A stretch of 12,231 nucleotides of DNA from an uncultured Bacilli bacterium (GTDB lineage: Bacteria; Bacillota_I; Bacilli_A; RF39; UBA660), in assembly GCA_947625715.1 (NCBI GenBank), contig CANQPR010000038.1, forward strand, positions 1 through 12,231, written 5' to 3'. Position 1 is the stretch's first letter. Every line of letters begins with the position of its first letter. Shown one piece after another: positions 6,345 through 12,231 of this stretch. The notes under the pieces were generated by a model that saw nothing but the letters and a program-made list of their open reading frames with translations, did no database searches and was not told where the DNA came from. The translations under genes were made by a program, and so were the position numbers.

Positions 6345-7511
6345 TTATTTTTCAATTTCAGATACAACTCCAGCACCAACAGTACGTCCACCCTCACGAA
6401 TAGAGAATTTTGTACCTTTTTCTAGTGCTACTGGATGAAGTAATTCAACACTAATGTCAACATTATCACCAGGCATTACCATTTCTGTACCACTAGGTAA
6501 TTCAATAACACCTGTTACATCAGTTGTTCTAAAATAGAATTGTGGTCTGTAATTTGAGAAGAATGGAGTATGACGTCCGCCTTCATCTTTAGTTAATACA
6601 TAAACACTTGCTTTAAATTTTGAATGTGGAATAATACTTCCTGGTTTAGCAAGAACTTGTCCACGTTCAACTTCATCACGAGCAATACCACGTAATAACA
6701 CACCAGCGTTATCACCTGCTTGAGCATAATCAAGTGATTTACGGAACATTTCAATTCCTGTTACAACTGTTTTCTTTGTATCTCTTAAACCAACAATTTC
6801 AACTTCATCATTTAATTTAAGTTGTCCACGTTCAACACGTCCGGTAACAACTGTTCCACGTCCAGAAATTGTAAATACGTCTTCAATACTCATTAAGAAT
6901 GGTTTATCAGTATCTCTTTCTGGTGATGGAATATATTCATCTACTGCTTTCATTAAATCACGAATAGATTGTTCAGCTTCAGGATCTCCTTCAATAGCTT
7001 TTAAAGCAGAACCACGGATAATAGGACATTCAGTATCGAATTCATATTCTCCTAATAATTCTCTAATTTCCATTTCTACTAAATCAAGTAATTCTGGATC
7101 ATCAACTTGGTCACATTTATTCATGTAAACAACAATTTTAGGAACTCCTACTTGACGAGATAATAAAATGTGTTCTCTTGTTTGAGGCATTGGTCCATCT
7201 GATGCAGATACAACCAATATTGCTCCATCCATTTGAGCAGCCCCTGTAATCATATTTTTTACATAGTCAGCATGTCCTGGACAGTCAACGTGAGCATAGT
7301 GACGTTTTTCTGTTTCATACTCAACGTGAGCAGTATTAATTGTAATACCTCTTTCTCTTTCTTCTGGTGCTTTGTCGATATCAGCATATTCGACATATTT
7401 ACCAAATAATTTAGTTATTGCAGCTGTTAATGTTGTTTTACCATGGTCAACATGACCAATAGTACCAATATTAACGTGTTCTTTTGAACGATCAAATTTT
7501 TCTTTTGCCAT
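6345..7511 (-). CDS. tuf: Translation elongation factor Tu
   Basis: GTPase that delivers aminoacyl-tRNA to the ribosomal A site. The G-domain motifs are canonical: GHVDHGKT (19-26), RGITIN (54-59), DCPGH (76-80, with the catalytic His80), NKCD (131-134) and GSALKA (167-172). Domains II and III follow without gaps, ending in the typical GGRTVGAGVVSEIEK. The length of 388 residues is close to the family's roughly 394. The ATG start has an AAGGAG site nine to ten bases upstream. It is the last gene of the rpsL-rpsG-fusA-tuf operon, 61 bases after fusA, and is followed by a strong terminator. All residues I checked look ordinary, unlike those in EF-G and uS12 next to it. Confidence 0.99.
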   Translation of the reverse strand: MAKEKFDRSKEHVNIGTIGHVDHGKTTLTAAITKLFGKYVEYADIDKAPEERERGITINTAHVEYETEKRHYAHVDCPGHADYVKNMITGAAQMDGAILVVSASDGPMPQTREHILLSRQVGVPKIVVYMNKCDQVDDPELLDLVEMEIRELLGEYEFDTECPIIRGSALKAIEGDPEAEQSIRDLMKAVDEYIPSPERDTDKPFLMSIEDVFTISGRGTVVTGRVERGQLKLNDEVEIVGLRDTKKTVVTGIEMFRKSLDYAQAGDNAGVLLRGIARDEVERGQVLAKPGSIIPHSKFKASVYVLTKDEGGRHTPFFSNYRPQFYFRTTDVTGVIELPSGTEMVMPGDNVDISVELLHPVALEKGTKFSIREGGRTVGAGVVSEIEK

Positions 7512-7544
7512 TTTTGACTTCTCCTTTCAGTAATTATTTTATCT

Positions 7545-7569
7545 AATGCTTGAACTAAATTCAAGTATT
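7545..7569 (-). other. Hairpin in the fusA-tuf intergenic mRNA
   Basis: AATGCTTGAA (7545-7554) pairs with TTCAAGTATT (7560-7569) over ten base pairs, including one G-U, around a CTAAA loop. It starts just after the fusA stop. No U-run follows it on the minus strand, so it is not a classical terminator. It could be an RNA-processing or mRNA-stabilising element that sets tuf output apart from fusA; that role is inferred. Confidence 0.5.
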
Positions 7570-7572
7570 ATT

Positions 7573-9648
7573 TTAATTAACGCTGTTTTTCTTGATAATT
7601 TCTTCAGCGATTGATTTTGGAACTTCTTCATAATGGTCTAACTCCATTGTGAAGTTTCCACGACCTTGTGTATTAGAACGCAAACTTGTTGCATATCCAA
7701 ACATTTCTGCTAATGGAACCATTGCCGTAATAGCAAGGGCATTACCACGTGATTCTTGACCTAATGGTCGTCCTCTTCGTGAGGTTAAATCACCCATAAC
7801 ATTACCCATGTACTCATCTGGTACGATAACTGTTACTTTCATAATTGGTTCTAATATAACTGGTTTACATTTATTTTTAGCTTCTTTTAAAGCTAAACTT
7901 GCAGCAATTTTGAAGGCCATTTCTGATGAATCGACATCATGATATGAACCATCAAATAGAGTTGCTTTAACATCAACCATTGGATAACCCGCTAAAATAC
8001 CACCGGCCATAGCTTCTTGTAAGCCTTTATCGGTTACAGGTATGTATTCTCTTGGAACTACACCACCAACGATGGCATCAACAAATTCATAACCTTTGTC
8101 TTTATTTGGTTCAAAGCGAACCCAAACATGTCCATATTGTCCACGTCCACCTGATTGTTTTATATACTTACCTTCACATTCACCCATTTGAGTTATTGTT
8201 TCACGATAAGCAACTTGTGGACGACCAATGTTAGCTTCTACATTAAATTCATCTTTCATACGACGAACTAATACTTCTAGATGTAGCTCACCCATACCAC
8301 TAATAACGGTTTGTCCGGTTTCCGGATCAGTTTTATATTTGAAAGTTGGATCTTCTTCAGCTAATTTTTGTAAGGCTATTCCTAATTTTTCTTGATCAGC
8401 TTTACTTTTAGGTTCAATAGCTTCATCAATAACTGGTAAAGGAAATTCCATACCTTTCATGATAACTGGATGTTTTTCATCACATAATGTATCAGCAGTG
8501 GTTGTATTTTTAAGCCCTACAGCAGCAGCAATTTCACCACAGTAAACTTCAGATATTTCTGTACGATTATTAGCATGCATTTGTAAAATACGGCCAATAC
8601 GTTCTTTTTCACCCTTTGTACTATTAATTATGTATGAGCCACTTGTTAAATGACCAGAATAAACTCTAAAGAAAGCTAATCTACCAACAAATGGATCTGT
8701 CATAATTTTGAATGCTAAAGCTGTAAATGGTTCAGAATCACTTGGATGACGAAGTACATCTTCACCAGTTTTTGAATCATAACATTCAATAGATGGAACA
8801 TCAGTTGGAGCTGGCATATAATCAATTACAGCATCTAACAATAATTTAATACCTTTATTTGATAATGCATCTCCGCATAATACTGGATAAAATTGATTAG
8901 ATAAAACACCTTTTCTAATAGCTGTTTTAATTTCTTCAATACTTAATTCTTCACCATTTAAATATTTTTCCATTAAAGCATCATCAAATTCAACAACGCT
9001 TTCTATTAAATCAGCTCTTTTAGTTTCTACTAAATCTTTTAAATCTTCAGGTATATCAATTTCTACGGCATTTTCTTCTTCTAATCCATCATATTGATAT
9101 GCTTTTCTTGTAATTAAATCAATAATACCTGTAAAATTATTTTCAGCTCCAATTGGCCATTCAATAGGTTTAGCATTAGCCCCTAATCTTTTTGATATTG
9201 TTTCTAAACTATAGGCAAAATCAGCTCCTAATTTAGCCATTTTATTACACATAATCATTCTTGGAACTTTAAATTCATCTGCTTGACGCCATACTGTTTC
9301 AGTTTGTGGTTCAACACCAGCTTGAGCATCTAATAGGGCAACTGCACCATCTAATACTCTAAGTGATCTTGATACTTCAACGGTAAAGTCAACATGTCCT
9401 GGAGTATCAATGATATTTAAACGATATCCTTTCCAATGAGCTGTTGTAGCAGCAGAGGTAATGGTAATACCACGTTCTTTTTCTTGTTCCATCCAGTCCA
9501 TTTGGCTAGCTCCATCATGAGTTTCACCAATTTTATGAATACGACCAGTATGATATAAAATTCTTTCCGTTGTTGTAGTTTTACCAGCATCAATATGAGC
9601 CATAATTCCGATATTTCTTACTTTATCTATCGTAACATCTCTAGCCAT
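7573..9648 (-). CDS. fusA: Translation elongation factor G, with altered NKxD motif
   Basis: GTPase that drives translocation of tRNA and mRNA and, with the recycling factor, ribosome recycling. Motifs: AHIDAGKT (17-24), RGITITSA (59-66) and DTPGHVD (81-87). The G4 motif, normally NKMD, reads NKMA (135-138; codon GCT at 9235-9237), removing the Asp that recognises guanine. G-prime and domain II (FTALAFKIMTDPFVGRL) follow, then domain III, domain IV (GGRGQYGHVWVRFEP) and domain V (EPIMKVTVIVPDEYMG). At 691 residues the length is normal, and the rest of the protein looks fully conserved. The AGGAGG site overlaps the rpsG stop codon, so the two genes are likely translationally coupled. The D138A change could be real or a single-base sequence error; there is no other sign of decay. 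Confidence 0.98.
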   Translation of the reverse strand: MARDVTIDKVRNIGIMAHIDAGKTTTTERILYHTGRIHKIGETHDGASQMDWMEQEKERGITITSAATTAHWKGYRLNIIDTPGHVDFTVEVSRSLRVLDGAVALLDAQAGVEPQTETVWRQADEFKVPRMIMCNKMAKLGADFAYSLETISKRLGANAKPIEWPIGAENNFTGIIDLITRKAYQYDGLEEENAVEIDIPEDLKDLVETKRADLIESVVEFDDALMEKYLNGEELSIEEIKTAIRKGVLSNQFYPVLCGDALSNKGIKLLLDAVIDYMPAPTDVPSIECYDSKTGEDVLRHPSDSEPFTALAFKIMTDPFVGRLAFFRVYSGHLTSGSYIINSTKGEKERIGRILQMHANNRTEISEVYCGEIAAAVGLKNTTTADTLCDEKHPVIMKGMEFPLPVIDEAIEPKSKADQEKLGIALQKLAEEDPTFKYKTDPETGQTVISGMGELHLEVLVRRMKDEFNVEANIGRPQVAYRETITQMGECEGKYIKQSGGRGQYGHVWVRFEPNKDKGYEFVDAIVGGVVPREYIPVTDKGLQEAMAGGILAGYPMVDVKATLFDGSYHDVDSSEMAFKIAASLALKEAKNKCKPVILEPIMKVTVIVPDEYMGNVMGDLTSRRGRPLGQESRGNALAITAMVPLAEMFGYATSLRSNTQGRGNFTMELDHYEEVPKSIAEEIIKKNSVN

Positions 9649-9658
9649 TATTTACCTC

Positions 9659-10126
9659 CTACCATCTATAATGAGCAAATGCTTTATTTGCTTCAGCCAT
9701 TTTATGAGTATCCTCACGTTTTTTTACTGCTCCACCTGTTTCATTAGCAGCATCAATTAATTCATTAGCTAAATTAATGGCCATTCCCTTACCATTACGA
9801 TTTTTAGCATAACTTACTATCCAACGTAAAGCTAAAGTTTGACTACGTTCTTCACTAACTTCAATTGGTACTTGATAGTTACTTCCACCAACACGGCGTG
9901 ATTTAACTTCAAGCATCGGTTTTACATTTTCTAAAGCTTGTTGATAAATTTCTATAGCTGGTTTACCAGTTTTCTTTTCAATAATATCAAATGCTTCATA
10001 TAAAATTTTTTGCGCAGTTCCTTTTTTACCATCTTGCATAATTTGATTTATTAATTTTGTAACAACTTTTGAATTATATATTGCATCTGGTAAAACATCT
10101 CTTTTTATTGCTCTTCTTTTACGCAT
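9659..10126 (-). CDS. rpsG: 30S ribosomal protein uS7 (S7)
   Basis: Primary assembly protein of the 30S head that binds 16S rRNA and lies near the E site and mRNA exit. Recognised from KRDVLPDAIYNSKVVTKLIN (8-27), DGKKGTAQKILYEAFDII (32-49), GGSNYQVPIEV and RREDTHKMAEANKAFAHYRW-type ending (here KKREDTHKMAEANKAFAHYR). The length, 155, matches the usual 156. The ATG start has AAGGAGG seven to eight bases upstream, and that site directly follows the rpsL TAG stop. It ends eleven bases before the fusA ATG. The str operon order rpsL-rpsG-fusA-tuf is intact. Confidence 0.98.
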   Translation of the reverse strand: MRKRRAIKRDVLPDAIYNSKVVTKLINQIMQDGKKGTAQKILYEAFDIIEKKTGKPAIEIYQQALENVKPMLEVKSRRVGGSNYQVPIEVSEERSQTLALRWIVSYAKNRNGKGMAINLANELIDAANETGGAVKKREDTHKMAEANKAFAHYRW

Positions 10127-10142
10127 TGTTTATTTCCTCCTT

Positions 10143-10559
10143 CTACTTACTTTTTGGTTTTTTAGCGCCGTATTTACTACGTCCTTGTTTTCTATTAGCA
10201 ACACCTTGTGTATCTAATGTACCACGTATAACATGATAACGAACTCCGATTAGGTCTTTAACACGTCCGCCACGTACTAATACAACACTGTGTTCTTGTA
10301 AATTATGTCCTTCACCTGGAATATAAGTATCGACTTCTTTACCATTTGATAATCTAACACGTGCGTATTTACGTAATGCAGAGTTAGGTTTCTTAGGTGT
10401 TTTAGTTCCAACACGAGTACATACGCCTCTTTTTTGAGGACTTGGATTATTAGTTTGTTTTCTTTCAATTGTATTCATTCCAAGATTCAAAACTGGACTT
10501 TTACTTTTCTTAGTCTTTTTACTTCTTCCCTTTTTTACAAGTTGATTAATAGTAGTCAT
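10143..10559 (-). CDS. rpsL: 30S ribosomal protein uS12 (S12), with Pro90-equivalent replaced by Ile
   Basis: Decoding-centre protein of the 30S subunit that influences accuracy and streptomycin response. It is recognised from TINQLVKKGR (3-12), SPQKRGVCTRVGTKTPKKPN (40-59), SALRKYARVRL and GHNLQEHSVVLVRGGRVKD (84-102). I start it at MTTINQ (10559), preceded by AAAGGAG at a good distance; reading back to 10583 would add eight residues with no ribosome site and is rejected. The resulting length, 138, is normal. Lys57, the equivalent of E. coli Lys43, is wild type. Asp102 (E. coli Asp88, the methylthiolation site) is kept, but the following Leu-Pro is Leu-Ile (Ile104, codon ATC at 10248-10250), replacing the almost invariant Pro90. 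It is the first gene of the str operon. Confidence 0.98.
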   Translation of the reverse strand: MTTINQLVKKGRSKKTKKSKSPVLNLGMNTIERKQTNNPSPQKRGVCTRVGTKTPKKPNSALRKYARVRLSNGKEVDTYIPGEGHNLQEHSVVLVRGGRVKDLIGVRYHVIRGTLDTQGVANRKQGRSKYGAKKPKSK

Positions 10560-10614
10560 AAATACTCCTTTCCATTTACACACATCCCGGTGTATCGTAT
10601 TTTTCTTTAAATAA

Positions 10615-10634
10615 GGTTTTACCTAAGTAAAACC
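10615..10634 (-). promoter_or_regulatory. Perfect hairpin in the rpsL leader, possible attenuator
   Basis: On the minus strand GGTTTTAC (10627-10634) pairs perfectly with GTAAAACC (10615-10622) around the loop TTAG, followed by TTATTT. The U-run is interrupted, so this would be a weak terminator. Its place in the roughly 90-base leader of the str operon suggests attenuation or mRNA stabilisation. A smaller ACAC/GTGT hairpin lies closer to the start. Confidence 0.5.
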
Positions 10635-10654
10635 AATATTTAAAAACCAAATAT

Positions 10655-10683
10655 ATATTATCATTATATGCATGTCATGTCAA
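10655..10683 (-). promoter_or_regulatory. Promoter of the str operon (rpsL-rpsG-fusA-tuf)
   Basis: Minus strand: consensus -35 TTGACA (10678-10683), 17-base spacer and -10 TAATAT (10655-10660). A perfect TATAAT also occurs within the spacer, but it lies only nine bases from this -35. Transcription would start near 10648. The promoter begins about 25 bases after the stop of the upstream surface-protein gene, from which I see no convincing terminator. Confidence 0.6.
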
Positions 10684-10708
10684 ATAAAATTTTAACAAAA
10701 AGCACATT

Positions 10709-12163
10709 TTATATTTCTAAAACATAAGGATTTGTTATGCTTCCATAATCACTAGCATCACTGGGTTTAATTTTAATATTAGAATTTAAATATACTACAG
10801 GTCGAACATAAGCCATATAATTGGCTGCATACCCATCACCATTCAAAACATTTTTATTATCAATAAAATAAACTTCAAAAGCATTTTTTTCGTTTATATT
10901 ATCTGGAATAGGAGTCATAGTCCATTGCCAGTGGTCAGGATTACCATAGTTTAACCAATATTTTCCATCACAATTATATCCATTAAATTCACCAAAACAA
11001 GAAGAAACACCAGAAAAGGCAAAATCGGAAGGATACATTAAGCCGACATATCCTGTCCAACTTGTCGTTCTTGTAACTTTATCATTACAATAAGCACTAA
11101 CACTACAATATTTGCCATCATTTTCACTTCGTTCCATTTCATACATATATGTAGCGTCATTTGTTGGTCTTAAACCATATTGTTTTGGAATCGTTCCAGT
11201 GTGCCATTTTATTTTACTTATCATTTTTCTTGCTTCTTCATCTAAGCCAATATTTACCCATTTTGGGCATTCAATTGTTTGGAGATTTGTACCTCGATAA
11301 CAAGTCCCTCCAGTTTTTTTATTATAATAATTGTCATTTAGAACTTTTTCTACAGCAGATGTACTCCATTCATTTACTCCGTAGCCATTATTTATACTTT
11401 CGCTTGAACCATCCCAACTATAATTTCCTGTACTTCCTCTTATAATTTTTAAGTGACTTTTAATATTTCCAGATTCATCTTCTATGTTATTCATTACCCC
11501 AATAATTCGCCAAGCAGGTACCTGCTCACAATTATAATGATATTCATAACCATTTTTACATTCTTCAAGTGTATTATATTCTTTATAATTACTAGAACTA
11601 CTACTACTAGAATATCCCCGCCATATAAGTTCACCATTATTAAAACTCACATAATTATTTGCACTTTGAGAAATAAACCTTGCATTATTGTCTATAGTAT
11701 TATCATATTTCATATTAGTTTTATCACTATCAGCCATTTGAGCAATATAACAGGCTCCACTATCAAGACCAGCACTATTACATGCTACATCAGAATTTTT
11801 TTTGAAGTATAAAGAACATACAGTTTTAGTTTCTTGTAAATTTTTTATTTTGGGAGACCAATCTTTATCATCCCATTCAATAGTTGCGCCTTTATTACAC
11901 TCACCTTTATCAAACAAAAAACCTTCTGTATTATTTTTCACAGGCATTTTTGTAAGCGATTCATTACCATGATAAAATGCTAATGTTATATCGCCACTTC
12001 CTTCATAGATGAAGTTTCCTTCCATAACTTTAAAACTTTTACTTTCTTTAAAGCTTGCAAATGAGCTACCTATTATTATTCCGCCTATTAATAAAATAAT
12101 AGCTATTAATATTATTATTACTTTCTTACTTTTCTTTTTTTCTTTAAATTGTTCTAATTTCAA
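10709..12163 (-). CDS. Cell-surface protein, paralogue 2, with a group II intron splitting its start codon
   Basis: Paralogue of the protein at 4596-6062. It has the same plan: basic N-terminus, hydrophobic segment (about 15-36), SFASFKE, KSFKVMEGNFIYEGSGD (42-58), a first domain with Cys89/Cys116, then CEQVPAWRIIGVMNNIEDE, WTGYVGLMYPSD and VRPVVYLNS (453-461). Between these the sequence diverges strongly. It has an extra Cys-containing segment near 125-140 and a run of seven Ser (about 185-191) encoded partly by an AGT repeat. Function unknown; probably extracellular. The open frame appears to start with TTG at 12163, but the first T is the predicted last base of a group II intron. The exon proper starts at 12162 with TG AAA TTA, so splicing to a 5' exon ending in A would give ATG AAA TTA, aligning with the ATG AAA of paralogue 1. 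No Shine-Dalgarno precedes the TTG. The 5' exon lies outside the window. Confidence 0.75.
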   Translation of the reverse strand: MKLEQFKEKKKSKKVIIILIAIILLIGGIIIGSSFASFKESKSFKVMEGNFIYEGSGDITLAFYHGNESLTKMPVKNNTEGFLFDKGECNKGATIEWDDKDWSPKIKNLQETKTVCSLYFKKNSDVACNSAGLDSGACYIAQMADSDKTNMKYDNTIDNNARFISQSANNYVSFNNGELIWRGYSSSSSSSNYKEYNTLEECKNGYEYHYNCEQVPAWRIIGVMNNIEDESGNIKSHLKIIRGSTGNYSWDGSSESINNGYGVNEWSTSAVEKVLNDNYYNKKTGGTCYRGTNLQTIECPKWVNIGLDEEARKMISKIKWHTGTIPKQYGLRPTNDATYMYEMERSENDGKYCSVSAYCNDKVTRTTSWTGYVGLMYPSDFAFSGVSSCFGEFNGYNCDGKYWLNYGNPDHWQWTMTPIPDNINEKNAFEVYFIDNKNVLNGDGYAANYMAYVRPVVYLNSNIKIKPSDASDYGSITNPYVLEI

Positions 12164-12231
12164 TCGAGTAGAGAAAACTTTATGACTATTTTCCCTCTCA
12201 CACCACCGTACGTACCGTTCGGTATACGGCG
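12163..12231 (-). mobile_element. 3' end of a group II intron (domains V and VI), cut by the window edge
   Basis: On the minus strand the first 28 bases form domain V. CGCCGTA pairs with TACGGTG, then TACC with GGTA around a GAAC loop, with the diagnostic two-base CG bulge on the 3' side (12211-12212). The catalytic triad's first bases lie beyond the edge. Domain VI follows: GAG pairs with CTC and AGGGAAAA with TTTTCTCT, leaving a single unpaired A (12169) exactly seven bases from the intron's 3' end, the branch-point position. The intron ends in GAT, obeying the AY rule, at 12163. The rest of the ribozyme and any reverse transcriptase lie upstream, outside the window. Confidence 0.85.

Noticed and set aside
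6146..6397. 83-residue minus-strand open frame
   Set aside because: It starts inside tuf in another frame, runs through the tuf terminator, has no ribosome site and no recognisable domain.
8052..8234. Plus-strand open frame opposite fusA
   Set aside because: Antisense shadow of a highly conserved gene with no ribosome site or domain.
10277..10468. Minus-strand open frame inside rpsL
   Set aside because: Alternate-frame shadow of uS12.
10560..10583. Eight-residue N-terminal extension of uS12
   Set aside because: The family starts at M-x-TINQL; a good AAAGGAG precedes ATG 10559 and none precedes the upstream ATG.
11112..11812. Three plus-strand open frames opposite surface paralogue 2
   Set aside because: Low-complexity antisense translations without start signals or recognisable motifs.
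12161..12163. TTG as a genuine start codon of surface paralogue 2
   Set aside because: No Shine-Dalgarno at usable distance, the upstream sequence is intron domain VI, and the T is the intron's last base. Splicing offers a better explanation.
1..12231. TGA reassigned to tryptophan as in many Mollicutes
   Set aside because: No gene ends in TGA, which would fit, but tryptophan is TGG throughout and every gene reads full length in the standard bacterial code. There is no positive evidence.

Overview
The window is very AT-rich with compact genes, Gram-positive Shine-Dalgarno sites and sigma-A-type promoters. It carries an intact rpsL-rpsG-fusA-tuf (str) cluster, FemAB-type and beta-lactamase-fold cell-wall genes, and large single-span surface proteins. 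I infer a walled, low-GC Firmicute close to the Mollicutes, of the kind seen as uncultured gut Bacilli. All ten genes end in TAA or TAG. Tryptophan is written TGG and nothing indicates that TGA is recoded.

Layout from left to right. Positions 1-91 are AT-rich spacer with a short tandem repeat. Enolase (92-1327, minus) has an extended -10 promoter. A DUF308/HdeD-like six-span membrane protein (1413-2087, minus) is divergent from a FemAB-family peptidoglycan amino-acyltransferase (2225-3484, plus); their two strong promoters abut at the -35 boxes. The FemAB gene converges on a membrane-anchored serine hydrolase (3481-4476, minus), and both stop codons lie in the loop of one bidirectional terminator. 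A 488-residue cell-surface protein follows (4596-6062, minus). Then comes the str operon on the minus strand: rpsL (10559-10143), rpsG, fusA and tuf, with a strong terminator after tuf. A paralogue of the surface protein (10709-12163, minus) lies on the other side of the str operon. The window ends inside the 3' end (domains V and VI) of a group II intron.

The most striking signal is that the two surface paralogues, one on each side of the str operon, each have a different possible switch. The 4596-6062 gene has a run of ten G inside its promoter, between TTGAC(G) and two overlapping TATAAT boxes. This is the architecture of a slipped-strand phase-variable promoter. In the 10709-12163 gene a group II intron appears to interrupt the start codon: the predicted intron end is followed directly by TG AAA TTA, so splicing to a 5' exon ending in A would rebuild ATG AAA TTA. 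No usable ribosome binding site precedes the apparent TTG start. Together they suggest a surface-antigen family under reversible or RNA-level expression control.

Two highly conserved translation proteins carry unusual residues. EF-G reads NKMA where the guanine-specificity motif NKxD is expected (Asp to Ala, codon GCT). Ribosomal protein uS12 reads KDLIGV where KDLPGV is nearly universal, at the position of E. coli Pro90, a site linked to streptomycin phenotypes.
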